A stretch of DNA of 64,000 nucleotides from Cryptomeria japonica (taxonomy: Eukaryota > Streptophyta > Pinopsida > Cupressales > Cupressaceae), in contig NC_081406.1 of the NCBI RefSeq assembly GCF_030272615.1, positions 169,351,861-169,415,860 of the forward strand, written 5' to 3'. Position 1 is the stretch's first letter. Every line of letters begins with the position of its first letter. A program made the translations under genes and the position numbers. Below, piece after piece: positions 1 to 12,154 of the stretch. The notes below the pieces were generated by a model, which saw nothing but the letters and a program-made list of their open reading frames with translations, had not been told where the DNA came from and ran no database searches.

Positions 1-1900
1 AGTTAGCAGGGACTGATGCCTCTTGGAGAGCTTGATCCAAGATTGTTTTATGAGACGAAGATAGGTGCAATAACTCTAAAATGGATATCAGTGTAGGCAT
101 TTTGTCTAATTGTTCCACAAGATTGTACTGCTTTGGTATGGAGGTGGTGCCTTGTGGAGCTGCTTTTATGGTGATCTTTCCACGACGTGTAACAACATTG
201 CAATCAGAAATGGGTGGATTTTTTATGGTAATAGTTGCAATTTGTTCACTGGCATCATACAGGTGATTTACAGTGTAATTATATGCAGCTTGCATATAAT
301 CACCGGTATCAGTGCCTCTCCTGGAAGTGGAAGGACCCCTTTGATCTTGTGATGGAAGTGGATTTTTGAACATCAGATGATCATTGTTTGTTGTCTTTGG
401 GTCATGCCCATCGATTTCAATATCACCTCGGTCAATAAGATCTTGAATAAGATCTTTTAACCGATGACAATTGCTTGTCTTGTGTCCTTTTCCTTGATGA
501 AAATCACAGTGTTCAGTATCTCTCCACCATGCAGGTTTGACTTGCGGTTCATAGTTTGATGTTTTGGGTAGGGTTACCAAGTTTTGAGAAACCAATTGTC
601 GTAACATTGTTTCGATGGGTTCCCCTAAGGGAGTGTACGTTCACTTTGGTTTTGGTTGACGTTGTCTAGGTCCATCTTGAGATGTGATTCGGCCTTGATT
701 TTGAGGAGCAACTGTGTTAGTCTTGGGTGGGGGATTCTATCCTGCAAATCAAACCACAGGTTTTGCACTTTTGATAGTTCTGGCATCCACAACCCCGTCA
801 TTGACGACATTTTTGTTTTTGTTCCAGAAGTTTGGTTTGTCACTGTTGAAGCATGGACGAGGGTCATCCTTTGGCTCATTGTAGATTTTGATAAGTCCTT
901 TCTTGATGAGGGCCCGCTCACATTTCAAGCCTTTGGTGATCATATCATTGAAAGAATCTGTGGCTTTTACGTCTAGGTGAAATTCCATTTCTTTGTTTAA
1001 GTTGGAAATAAATATTTCCACTAGTTCTTGTTTAGGTAATTGAAGAGAATGTCTGCTAGACATCTGACGCCATCTTTGCAGGAAGACTGAGAAAAGTTCA
1101 CCTGGTTTTTGTTTAGTGTTACACAGATCAGCCATGGTGATATCACGTTCAATGTTATGTGAGTAATGTGCTAGGAACTTCTGGATGAGTTCCTCAAATG
1201 TCCTAATGCCACCTGGTAATCGAGAAAACCATGATATGGTTGTTCCTCCCAAGCTTTAGGGAAAAAGGCGCATTAGGTATGTATCCTTGTATGCCACTTC
1301 GAGGTATGCTAAATGGAATTCTCTGACATGACCGTGAGGATCTCCTTTTCCTCTATACTTTTCGAACTTGGGTGTTTCGAACCCTTGTGGAAAAGGTGGC
1401 ATATAAAGATTCCTATCAAAGGGATAGGGACAAATGTCATTAAGTGAGAATTGATTAGTCTTCACACCACTATGGAGTTGTTGGGCGAGATTTTCAATTT
1501 GTTGCCGCAACATCTCTATGTCATTTGGAGGAGGAGGAGGTGGTGGATTACCTTGAGGAATGTTATATCTGATGCGATCTCTACCTCTATCATCCTCATT
1601 GCAACTATGTTGTTCTGATGCTTGTCTTAGTTGTGCAAGATCAAAGTCAGAGGGGAGTTTAGCTCCTTCTTGAGCAAGTCTTAAAAAGTGAGCATCAGCA
1701 TTACTCCTGAGTATTTCATCAAAAAGTTTGTTAAAGAGAGGGTTGTGTTGTGCCCCTTCTATTGTCACAAGAGTAGGAGTACTTGGGTTTTTTTCATTCG
1801 CATTTCCTCCAAGTGCTTCTTGAAATTCATTGAGATTTTCCTCTTCTTCTTCTTCAATTTCTATTTCTCGTTGCCTTGACCGTGATCGGGTTTGGGCCAT
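1..1900 (-). pseudogene. gag: Ty3/gypsy-type gag(-pro) frame with four nonsense codons, running off the left edge
   Basis: Read on the minus strand from the ATG at 1900-1898, one frame stays aligned to base 1 and is broken only by stops at 1255-1253, 751-749, 739-737 and 643-641. The N-terminus (MAQTRSRSRQ) is followed by an acidic run and a proline run near residues 120-127. A retrotransposon gag core follows, with LGGTTISWFSRLPGG and FLQRWRQMSSRH, the usual capsid region of plant Ty3/gypsy elements. Beyond it comes a C-x2-H...H-x4-C type motif (CDFHQGKGHKTSNC, about 370-510), typical of the gag-protease junction in these elements. Protease, RT and integrase would lie left of the window. The first stop replaces a probable Lys codon in LFP-K-SLGG. 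The frame is otherwise open, so inactivation looks fairly recent. Gag packages element RNA in cytoplasmic particles; this copy cannot make a full-length product. Confidence 0.88.
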
Positions 1901-4470
1901 TTTGTTTACAAGCTTTTGTTAAAGTTGGGTGAAAATGATGATGAGTTGTTGATGAAATGAAAGATTTATGGTTGGTGAAGTGTTTTGCATACGGATCTCT
2001 AACACTTAAAGGTAGATATGACCAAAATTCTTTCTTGAATTGCTTGTTGTGTTTGATAAGGTTTGATGTGATAAGGTGTAGAGAAATCTAAGATGTGTTA
2101 CAGACTTAACTACCTAGTAATGAGAGGATTCACTCATACACTAGTTTTAACATGCATAGATATGTCTCTTAGGATGAGCTTATCCTAGATGTAGAAACAA
2201 TATAAAAAGTGATTTGTTGTGTTGATTCAAGCAATATCCAAAAGAGAATTTAGGACAAGAACCTCTTAATGTTTTGAGAGTTGAAATGAAGTGATGAAGT
2301 GAAGGTGAGAAATGGATGAAATGTTTAACTTCAATAAAGCTTTGTGTCACAAATGGAACAAATTCTACCTCTTCCCTTTCAGGTGTTGGTGGCATTTCTC
2401 GAGCCATGTTGTATGTGATACAAATGTTTGGGAAGAAGTTGGGATTGATCTTGCCTCCTTGGTTTTTGTGATAACTCAAAGCTCTATATTGCATAAAAGC
2501 TCTACGGTTCAATGATTCTGGATCAAATTCGTTTGATTTTCCTTGAAGATAAAGGCGCATGTGATGCAAAAAAGCTCTATGAGAGACAAAGATTTGTCTA
2601 TTTAGATAGAAGAATTTCTGCCTTTTGATTAAAGCCTTTGAGCTCAAGGGTCTTCTTTTCAAGTTGATGTGTTGATGAAGATTCTTCTTTCTCAAGATGT
2701 GAAGAATGGTCATATATTTTGATACTCTTCTCTTTGTTTTTGATCTTTTTGGTTGTTTTAAAAATATTTGGTTGGATGAATACTTGTTCTGAAATTTTGG
2801 ATTTTATGATGTTTATTTGACAAGAAAACAAAGCAAGCACACAAACACAAGCATGTTGCCTCAAAGGCACAAATGAGTATGGGTCTAGATCAACCCAATC
2901 CTTGGACTTTTTATGACCCTTTCCTTTAAGTGTATTTTAGGTGTTTTTCTTTCCAAACCCTGAAGTCAGCTCAATTTGCACTTGGTCTTGACTCAAAATG
3001 AAAACACTTCAAACACTCTTTATCCCTAAGGTCAAATGGCCAGTTGCGATAAGTTCAGCCCACATCTCGATATTTCTTTGACTTTGGTACTACATACCTT
3101 ATGAATCCCACCGTGGCAGGTAAGGATGTGATATACTAAATCTTGCATGAGCATAACAAATAGATGATCCCTATGATGGGGGAGTCACCACTTTCATCAA
3201 GCCACAAGTGGCTTTTCAAAAAGCTATGTTTCTACTCAAGGAAATATGTATGGTGAGTATCTTGGGAGCAAAACCTTCTATGCTCTTGCACTGAATTTCT
3301 CACAAATATCCTCAATCAATAGAACGGGTGGGCTACTACTTAAAGGTGTTTAGTAATGTTTTATGTTTTTGGACATAAGTTCATTCTGTAGTGACTCACT
3401 TAAGAGCCTTGTAACTTGTGGTGGGGCCCATTTGTCCTTTCGGCAAGTTACACTGTAGGAATAGCTATACCCAAGGCTACAACTTTCGCTCTCACTTGAT
3501 TTCTATAGTGTCTCGAAGGATTTACCACGTGAGGTCGTCCTAAGAGTGATGTGTCTCTTAGCAGGCCTCTCTTAAAAATATAAACTTTGAGTGTTACTAA
3601 CACTTTTCTCTTGCACCTAGGACCACGAAAGCCAAGGGAGAGGATAGTGTGTGTTAGAAGTAGGACCACTCAACAAACTTTGCACAAGTGTGCCAAACAT
3701 AAAAGATACTTGTTCTTTTTAACTCATCATTTGCAATGTGATCTAACTATCTGGAGATGTTGCTCCAACAGTCATGGTGTTCTTTTTATCCTTCAATGGC
3801 AAAATGTGTTGTAATCTAGGAACTTGAAATCTTGGTCAACTAAATTGAAAAACACGTTTTTGCTTGAAGTAAAATCGTTTTTGAACTTTGAAGAAAACAA
3901 AATGGCTTGTTCTTTTTAGTTGGCCCCAAAATGAAATGTTGATTGTGAATTTCCTTAAGTTGATGCAAGAAATGAAAGTTGTGTTGTTGATTTTAAGCAC
4001 CAAAATAAAGATTGTTCCTAACTTGCAAATAAACTTTGAAGTTTGTGGTTCTTTTTAATTTGCAAGTGGGGTTCTTTTTACAAACCAAAACTAAAGATGT
4101 GATTCTTTTTATGATCCAAAATGAAAATGTTAGGTTCAATTTTTAAGCCAAAAGAGACAATGAATTTGTTTTAATCCAACTTTGAAAACAAAGTGAAAGA
4201 AAGAATTCAATGCTTTCTAATCTAACTCCTCCAATCCTGCATAAACAAACAAACAGTTATTCCAAAAAATAAAATAAAATGAGGTATTGGTAGGCTTCTA
4301 CAAGCCTAGGTTTTGATTTTCGGTTACAATAAAAAAAATTACAACTCTCTGTTACAATAGCGCCACTCTATGTAAACAAAAAAGCGCTATTTAACACGAA
4401 AGCGCTAAAGCGCAACCTGTGTGCCAATTTAAACAAAAAAGTTAGTAGTTTTGTAGAGAAATCTTGTGTT
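1901..4470 (-). other. Long untranslated leader of the gypsy element, with a possible decayed upstream ORF
   Basis: This 2.57 kb lies between the primer-binding site and the gag start. That is long for a gypsy leader, though Ogre-like elements carry an extra ORF there. On the same strand as gag a 177-residue frame runs 2713-2180 and a 90-residue frame overlaps it at 2870-2598. They are basic and show no motif I recognise. At 3890-4110 the element repeats TTCTTTTTA next to short segments reading CCAAAATGAAA, a local degenerate tandem series. At 4355-4420 several AGCGCT/AGCGC motifs occur. Nothing else coding is visible. Confidence 0.55.
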
Positions 4471-4491
4471 GGATTCACGTCGGGTTCACCA
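4471..4491 (-). other. Primer-binding site of the gypsy element
   Basis: On the minus strand the sequence starts TGGTGAACCCGACGTGAA, two bases (TT) after an LTR end reading GCATCA. A TGG start two bases after a CA terminus is the standard arrangement for tRNA-primed LTR elements. I cannot name the priming tRNA from memory. Confidence 0.65.
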
Positions 4492-4493
4492 AA

Positions 4494-5561
4494 TGATGCT
4501 CTGTGCAACTCATGTATAAATGAATGTGCAAGGGTTAAATGGTTACCTTAGTCAAAGAAATAAATGTTTTGAAGAGACCCATGAGTCAAAAGGATGGTTA
4601 AGTTAGAGGAAAGTCTCTAACCAAAGGTAAAAGGTGAGTTAACCATAAATAGTTGTGTAAGAGCCTTTAATGGTTTGAAAGACTTTAGAGGTTAACCATT
4701 TGAAGACATAAAGCCTTTAATGGTTATTGAAGACTTTGGAGGTTTTTGAGAAGTGACTTCCTTTTATTTAGGAATGTGACAATGATTAGGATAGGATTAG
4801 GATAATTAGAAAGAGTTAGAAGAATCTAGAAGGGATTTAGGCATGCAAGTGGATTTTGTAGGAGAATGCAAGTGGGAGGAATTTTGGGATTTTCAATTAA
4901 AATAAAATCATTCATTTCAATTAAATGGTGTAATTTGCATTTCAAATAAATATTAATTTATTTAAATGAGAAAAAGGAAGATAAATCATTAAATGCTTGA
5001 AGACTTTAAGGGAAACCTTTAAAGGCTTAAAAAGACTCTAGAAGGAAGCCATTAAGTTTGAAGACTTTAAGGGAAACCATTAAAGTCTTAAGAAGACTTT
5101 AAGGGAAGCCATTAAGTTTGAAGACTTTAAGGGAAACCATTAAAGGTTTCAAGTGGGTGAGGATAAATAGGATTTTAAATAAATAATTTATTTAAAATAG
5201 TTGTGCAACTTGCATTTGTAGGAAAATGCAAGTGGGTGGAGGATAAAGGTGATTTTAAATAAATGTTAATTTATTTAAATGTGAGAGATGAGATTTTGGG
5301 GGATTTTAAATAAATATTAATTTATTTAAATGTGAGAGAAGATTTAATTAAATAAATATGATTTATTTATTTAATTAATGGTCTGAATTTGGTTAAGTGA
5401 ATTAAATCAAATAAATTGAATAATTTATTTAATTAATAGGAGAAGATGGTTAAGATGAATTAATTAAATATATTAATTTAATTAATTATTGATTGATGGT
5501 TAAATAATCAAATAAATACTAAATATTCATTTAATTAAATGGACAAATTTATGTGACTACA
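4494..5561 (-). repeat. 5' LTR of the gypsy element (about 1.07 kb)
   Basis: On the minus strand the LTR would begin TGTAGTCACA at 5561 and end GAGCATCA at 4494, giving TG...CA termini. The right-hand boundary at 5561 is the less certain one, because a second CA-like end lies at 5566. The second LTR is outside the window, so no pairwise check is possible. Internally there are degenerate tandem copies of GAAGACTTTAAGGGAAACCA (about 5000-5150) and of an AT-rich motif TTTAAATAAATATTAATTTA (4930-5340). Confidence 0.6.
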
Positions 5562-7430
5562 GGTACAATGATTCTAGGTGTCCTTGTCCAAAGCTATTAG
5601 ATGCAAACAAATGAGATATTTTGGGAATCATAATGTTGCTTTGAGTATCCCCTTGAAAAACCCATCAATAAAGTGTCGAACACTATTTTCCCATTGCCAT
5701 TGTCTAGGGTTTTTTGGTTCTTCAAAATTAGGTCTAGTGCATCTCAATATTTTCTTCTTAGATATATCATTTCCATCTTTAGATCTTATTAGTTGCAAAA
5801 ATAAGAGGGAAAAATATTTTTGGGTTGATAAGGGTTTTCCTAGGTCAAACCCTAGGTTTGGATTTAACCTTGTGATGAATTGAAATGAAAGTGAAAGTAT
5901 GCCTTGAAAGTGCATAGGCTAGATCTAAACTTTAAAATGTTGAATTGGAAATGTTATACCTTTATGAATCTTTCTTTGAAGTATTCATGAAAAGGTCAAT
6001 GTTGTAATGTAGGAATCTATGGATGTCTTCATAAGAACTTGATCATGGATACCATCTTGAATTCTTGAAATCTGAATACTTGACCTCTCATTCACTAGTC
6101 TAATGATGCTTGATTGTTTGCTTAATTGAATTTTCTTGATAGGAATTTAATTTGAAATTAAGAGATGTCTCAAATGAGGGGATAAGACTTTCTTTTATAC
6201 CTCAACCCATGAAACGTGTTTGAAATTAAGAAGGTCGACATGAGAGATATATTCCCACCCAAAATGTTTGACCATAAGAGGGTCCAAGATTGGGCCCTTT
6301 TAGTCTAGAAAAGGGCACTAGGCATCGCTATCTAGGAGGAAAAGGGTGCTAGGCACCCTTGTCGAGTCTACCTGGGCTAGATCAAGAACTAGAGAGCATA
6401 ACAAAAAATGAGGACTGTAAATATGATGTTGGTGTGAGTAGATTTTGACAAGATAAGGGAATAGAAGGCACAAATGCCAATGTGAGGCCCAATTGAGTAT
6501 GAAATTGTATAAGGATACAATTTATGATGCTACATTTAGGCCCTAGTTTAGTGGTATCGTGAAAATATAATCATACTCTGAGTAAAGTACAATATAGCTT
6601 TGAAAATATTTCATAAAGATATTAAAAAGGAAAGACACCCCACACCCCCAGGGACTTAGGATCTTATTAGTCTAATATCAAAATAAAAGAAGAAACACAT
6701 GAAGAGAAGAGAGAAAAAAAGAAGAGCGTGACTATGTTGGCATAGTAAGGCTATGCTTACTACGAGTCATGTTAGGAAAGAAAAAATTGAACTGAAAAGT
6801 TGGTGCATGAAGATTACAAAAGAAAGCCTCCAATTGCAAAGTAATATGAAACAAAGATCAACTACATAATGGGTGTTGCAGCATGCACCAAACATGTCAT
6901 GTGGTGTGATATAAAAATGTACAAACCAAACCTTGTGGTGTGTGCACAAAGTGTAACAAAGAGTGGAGTATATGCCCCACGTTAAAGCGATTGCATACAC
7001 CTTACTAGAAGAAATTTCTTTAAGGTAGCATACATGCATCCAAAAGACAAGCACATCACAACAATGAAATTCCCCCAAGCATGAGCAAATAAAAAATGAT
7101 AGTTCACAAGACACAAAGAGAGAGCACACAAGGGATCCACTAATTGGGGTCAGTATGCGCATAAGATAAATAATGTATATTAAGTATAACTGTAATGAAT
7201 TGAACTTATCCCCCAAATGTAGTGGAACTACAAGCACAAAGAAAGAAGAGCACATTAGATGATCAATAAGAGTCTTTTTGGGTCAATATGAAAGATACTA
7301 AAAAGAGAGATCTCAACACTTTGCATCTTTCCCAAGTAGACAACACAAAAACAAATATCCAACAATAGAACACTTACAAATGTTTTTGAAGGGAATATTG
7401 GTTTTTATAGGAAAGGATTGCAAGACTCAA
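5562..7430. other. AT-rich intergenic stretch, no gene seen
   Basis: Short frames on both strands (for example 5578-5883 plus and 7255-6767 minus) have no recognisable motifs or codon bias. A short inverted repeat, AAGGGTGCTAGGCACCCTT, lies near 6344. I see nothing else supportable. Confidence 0.5.
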
Positions 7431-7439
7431 GATGGATAT

Positions 7440-8110
7440 GAAATCTAATCTTATGCTAAAGGGTACTTCATCGAATTTGTTTGCTAGTGAATTTAATAAA
7501 GATGGAGCTTTTGGAGGAGGTCCTTATTTATTTTGAAATGTATGTCTTTTATGAAGCATTGATTTGTTGGTTTGAACTTATTGGAGAAAATCCCATTAGT
7601 AACCCCAATTTGGGTTTGAATGTATGATCTTCCCCAACAGTTTTGGTTTTCCTATGTCTTTGAGATAATTTTTGGCTCCTTGAAAAAGGTCATATATATA
7701 TTTAGACCTTTTCATTGGCATGGGCAATCTACCTATAGTAAAATATGTGTTGAACTGTATCTTTCTTCTCCTCTTCCAAAAAATGTTATTCTTTGTGCAA
7801 GATATTTTGAAATGTCTTAGGCACTTGATTATGGAAGTCTTCCCTTTAGATGTAGAGGATGTCATTAATATAGCCATTACGTTCAAGAAAGTCCTAATAT
7901 TTCTAGTAGTCTTCATAAGGAGAAAAAAATAAAAGAAGAATTAATGATTCCAAATAAGAAATAAAATTTTAAAAATAAAGAGCTAGCTTCTCATAAATTC
8001 CAAAAGAATGTTGAGCTATCCTTAGGTTCTAGGAAAGATGAAGTTAACAAAGAATAACTACACAATTAGAATGGAGGGACAACCTCAAAGGAACTACTTG
8101 AAAATTATGA
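7440..8110 (+). pseudogene. Decayed plant LINE ORF1 (DUF4283 / zinc-knuckle type)
   Basis: The frame containing 7620-7820 reads MYDLPQQFWFSYVFE and ICVELYLSSPLPKNV. This fits the plant LINE ORF1 / DUF4283 pattern of an LP..(F/Y)W segment followed by ICVE.DLS.PLP. After an in-frame TAG at 7818-7820 the same frame continues with PFRCRGCH, a stop, then YSHYVQES. That is a CCHC knuckle (C-x2-C-x4-H-x4-C) in which the last Cys has become Ser. ORF1 of such elements is an RNA-binding chaperone for the element transcript. The stops and the lost Cys show it is dead. It lies just upstream of endonuclease-like sequence in the expected order. Confidence 0.68.
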
Positions 8111-8439
8111 ATTGAAAGGTGATTAGGAAAGAAAATTCAATAAACAAGAATTTGAAAATAATTAAAAATCATAGTATCAAGGGAAAGAGATAAGATCCCA
8201 CCAATTCACTTCTCCACGAAAAAGAATCAAGGATTTAACAAGCCCATTTAGAATATTTGAAAGATTGTGTCTTATTCATGAAAATTTTAAAAAATAAATA
8301 AAAATAAAGAGAAAGGGAGTTTTTGGATAAAATAAGACAGGGAGACCTAATTAGTATTTTACTTTTTATATAATGACAGAGATTGTAATTAGTATTCAAG
8401 CTCAACAAGAGGTTGTTTTAGAGGAAACCAAGAAAACTA

Positions 8440-9130
8440 TGGTTTATTAGTGAAGGTGTTTTCCTTAGATCCCATCCAAAAATCTTTATCTTTAAAGGGT
8501 TGAAATTTTTTAATCTAGATATTATTTTGTTACATGAAACTAAATTTATGAGTATTGATAATTTCAAAATTTTCTAAGGACGTAGAAAATGGGGTGTTTC
8601 AATAAAAGAAGCTAAAGGTTTAGTTGGAGGGTCAGCTATAATCTAGAATTGCATAGTGATCTCCATATAAGATATTTTATCTTTTGACTCTTAAATTTTA
8701 ATTAGGACTTCTTCCCTGCTATTGTTTTGGTTCTCAATCCCTAAATGTAAAGGAGCACAATTGAGCCCAATTTTCTTTTGTTTTGAGAGTGAACATGGAA
8801 TAAAGATGTTTGTGGGAAGATATTTCTATATTCTATGAATGATGTTTTTTTTAATCATTGTGACATTTGTCATTAATTTTGAAAATAAAGATGTTTCTAG
8901 TTGATGTTATTAGGGTTCAAAATGATTTGGATAATCGCAAGGAGAAAGATTTTTCTATTAAGATTACTATTAATCTTTTTTTGTCTTAGTGCGATATCAA
9001 GATTTTTTTGATTGATGGTTTTTTCTTTAATTCCATTTTAAGTTATTTTTTTAACGAAATCTCTCTTATCAATTTTTTTGGGTTTATTTTCTAAAGCCTT
9101 TTTGGAGTGTATCGATCTTATAATTGGGTA
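8440..9130 (+). pseudogene. Decayed LINE endonuclease (APE-type) remnant
   Basis: Around 8490-8650 the translation gives SLKGLKFFNLDIILLHETKF, then WGVSIKEAKGLVGGSAIIWN interrupted by a stop. This matches the layout of an APE-type LINE endonuclease: an RGL motif, then DI..LQETK with the catalytic Glu, then a G..GG..I.W segment. The sequence after about 8700 is too decayed to assign firmly. It sits downstream of the ORF1 remnant on the same strand, which supports one ancient LINE insertion. Coordinates are approximate. Confidence 0.55.
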
Positions 9131-10288
9131 GACCAAATTTATATGTGATAGTAATATGTATCTTTCATAGGACACAACTATTATGGTTCCAAAAACATGG
9201 TATGTTTGCACGGAAAGTGGATAACACGAAAGTTAGTCGTACATTATACATCGTTGATTTTGCTAGCTACGACTGCGATTTTCCAAGCGATCAATAACAC
9301 GATGTACGATTTGGCTATTTTGGAGCCAATTTAACTTCCGCCTCTTTTATATACCATTGATTTAATGACCAATTTTATTTATTTTTGACTCTATTAGGTT
9401 GCAATCCTATTGAGGGGGCTTCCTAAAACATCTCTATATTACTATAAGCATGGGGTTTGATGGATTTTATAATAATGACAAAACTTAAAACTTTAAGGTT
9501 CCAAGTTTTAGAAAGTTGGTATCTTATGATTATTTTTTAGTAACAAAGAATGTTAAATATACAGTTATATAGTTAAATACAAAAAAATATTTTGGGTTGA
9601 GAAAAAAGCTTTATTGGGTTATGACATTCATAATAATGTTATTTTTGATACTATGAGACAAACTATTTTGCTTAATATTTGAAAAAGTAGATGTTCAACC
9701 ATGTTTTCAAATCACATTTTGCACCAAGAAATGGAAATTCTTAGGTTAGGTTCTACTCTAACATCATGAGCTACAATTTGTTTCTCTATTTTGCAGCTAA
9801 AGAATGATGTCTATTATCACAAGTTGTTGGAAGAAATCAAGCATCAATTTTTGTTGCTTCGCGATAAAGATATTCTTTGTGCTAGACAACTTCAAAGACA
9901 ATTTGAGTTTATATTGTAATGGTTTTTTAATGCTCTATCAATTGTATCTTTAAAAAGTTTTGTTGTTGGTCAAATCTATTATGTTTGGGTTGGTTATCTT
10001 ATTATATCTAAGATTTTTTAATATTTGTCCTCTAGTTTTTAGTAGTTTTTCTAGTTGTGCTTAAGTGGATTTAATTTTTAGTAGTGTTGTTGTTGGTCGT
10101 ATTAACCTTGTATGTATAGGTCTAAGTTTTTCTAGTGTTCTTATTGCAGTTTCATTTTTTAGACTTTTATTCTTTTGTATTACATGTTTCAACTTTATTC
10201 GGTAACAATTTTTTTTTTTAGATATACCCTTATTTATTATCCTATCATAGAAACCAATTAATAATTATAATTAAAACGAAAAACTCTA
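9131..10288. other. No gene; probable further LINE decay plus a dispersed repeat
   Basis: At 9195-9345 there is a segment resembling 14595-14705 (shared CGTTGATTTTG, GCGATTTT and TCAATAACACG in the same order). The rest is AT-rich with many stops. A possible charged frame at 9800-9910 (KLKNDVYYHKLLEEI, LLRDKDILCARQLQRQF) could be the inter-domain region of the LINE, but this is not certain. Confidence 0.4.
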
Positions 10289-11082
10289 ATGAATACTCTC
10301 AACGCTTACCTGGAGTGTTCTCCAATTTGGAGACAATTGGAAAGAATTCAAAAACATCTAATCATAAGTAGTTTTAAAATCAAAACCGTTGTCCCATATG
10401 AGATTCTATTGGTAGAAACTAACACCTATCATTTGGAAGCTTCAACGATGGTTTGTTTGGTAAGTTTTCTAAAGAAGACTCAAAATATGGAAAAAAACAT
10501 TGTTGGCCCAAGTTGATTACGAAGGAAAGACTAGATAGAAGGAAGAACATATGGATGAAACAAAATGACAAATGGATGGAAAAATGGGACATGAGTATAC
10601 AAGAGCCCAGAGACCAATGAAGAAACAAAAAAAATCATGAAGCGAAAATCCATGAGTAGTTTATGGACAAAACAAGATGGACGTAACAAAGTCTATTATA
10701 TCACAAGATTCAACCCCACAAGAGACCATGAAAAAAAAAAACCTAGATAGGAGGGAATATTAAATGGAAAGCAAAAATGCTAATGGCTCAATTAAGAACC
10801 GGCTCTCATCACTTGAGGTGTGAAATAGGTAGATGGATGATACCCAAAGAAGAATGGGAAAAAAGAATATGCCTATTTTGCAACACACAAGCACTAGAGA
10901 CAACAACATTTTGTCATGGAATGCCTGACATACAATGACATCTATACCACCTATGAAGACATTTTGAAAATGGACAATTTAAACTCTCTGTCTAAAGAAA
11001 CAAAACTCGAAAAAACAACAAATCTATTGATCAAAATTTACTGCAAAAAAACAAATCTTGAGAAAAGATTACATAATGTTTA
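10289..11082 (+). pseudogene. 3' end of a non-LTR retrotransposon ORF2 with a C-terminal zinc-binding motif
   Basis: From 10764 one frame reads WKAKMLMAQLRTGSHHLRCE then IGRWMIPKEEWEKRICLFCN. After a one-base frameshift near 10910 it continues FVMECLTYNDIYTTYEDIL to a stop at about 11080. The pattern 'LRTG.H.L..E.GRW..P...R.C..C......(H/F)...C..Y.DI' is the C-terminal tail seen downstream of reverse transcriptase in several non-LTR element families. Earlier pieces such as EASTMVCLVS (10439-10470) are consistent with the preceding RT-thumb region but are broken. The opening part of this interval is assigned only by continuity. Confidence 0.6.
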
Positions 11083-11443
11083 AAATCCTGATAACCTGAT
11101 TTTTTGAAATGTGCGCTATCGATAGATCCCATAAACTACTTTGATCTCATTTACATTTTTAAATTCCTTCATTCATTCTCTAATGCAATTGATGGTAATT
11201 TTAGTCAAAGAAATATTCCTATTGAGAATGGAGTCAAATAGAAGTCCAAATATGTCCAATTCTTCCTTGCGTGAGAGCTCGTTTGGAAATGCCCATTTGC
11301 GCGTCCGTGGATTTAGACCTTTCATAGAAGAGCCACCTGTTACTAGGCTGGTAAGTAACACAAAGCATTTTCTCTCTCCTCATACCACGCGGGATTTCAC
11401 AAGTTGTTTCCTTCCCTCCCTTGCACTTGCCTTCTCACGCTTC

Positions 11444-11452
11444 TTTATATGT
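11444..11452 (+). promoter_or_regulatory. TATA-like box upstream of the HIPP gene
   Basis: TTTATATGT lies about 110 bp before the start codon and follows a pyrimidine-rich stretch (CTTCCCTCCC at 11410-11420) of the kind seen in plant core promoters. Transcription would start near 11475-11485, leaving a 5' UTR of about 75 bases. This is assigned from spacing only. Confidence 0.4.
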
Positions 11453-11557
11453 ATGCTCATTCTTCCGTCCCTCCTACGATGAATTCTTTCCATTCTGGCA
11501 TAGATTCGCACATCAAACACTTAAAAATATCTTGAAATTCTTCATCGCCCTGTAAGA

Positions 11558-12099
11558 ATGAAGGTAACTATCATTTTTCTCTCCCTTGATCTTTACGTTC
11601 TGATTGGAATGCTTTTTGTAGCTAGCTAACGGTTATATTGTGCAGAAAATAGTGCTGAAATTGGCTCTGGAGGATGAAAGCAGAAAGAGAAAGGCCCTCA
11701 AGATGGTTGCAGGTGTCCAAGGTATAAAACCTCTTCCTTTTTGCTTTCAATCCTTGACATGTAAAGTTAGTTCTACTGCAAATTCTGATGAATATTTGTG
11801 TTGCAGGGGTGGATTCTGTGGCGGTGGACATGAAGGATAAGAAGATGACTGTAATAGGGGATGTGGACCCTGTGTATTTAACCTCTAAACTCAGGAAATT
11901 TAGCTCCGCAGAGTTGGTGAGCGTGGGGCCTGCGAAGGAGGAGAAAAAGGAGGGCGAGAAGAAGGAGGAGAAGAAGCCTGAGAGCGATGCAAAGAAGAAC
12001 AAAGCAGAAGCTCCAAAATATGAAGTTGTGTATGTTCCCCCCAGCTATGACTCCAGAGCTGTCAGTGAGGAAAACCCCAACGCTTGCGTTATATGTTGA
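11558..12099 (+). CDS. Heavy-metal-associated isoprenylated plant protein (HIPP), HMA domain without CxxC
   Basis: There are three exons. Exon 1 is only ATGAAG (11558-11563), exon 2 is 11646-11721 and exon 3 is 11807-12099. Introns of 82 and 85 bp both have GT-AG ends. The tiny first exon restores the [10 protein letters not shown] start typical of HIPPs. The product is 124 residues. An HMA fold covers roughly residues 3-66 (beta strand [37 protein letters not shown]). A Lys/Glu-rich linker follows (about 70-98), then a C-terminal CVIC, a CaaX box for isoprenylation and membrane attachment. The usual metal-binding M-x-C-x-x-C loop is replaced by [10 protein letters not shown], so copper or zinc binding is doubtful. 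HIPP members lacking the motif are known and are thought to act through protein contacts. The frame is intact with clean splice sites, so it is probably expressed. Confidence 0.9.
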
Positions 12100-12154
12100 G
12101 CAAGTCTGCTGTGTGCTTTTGAAAAAGACTGCTATGTGCAATTTCAAGCAATTT

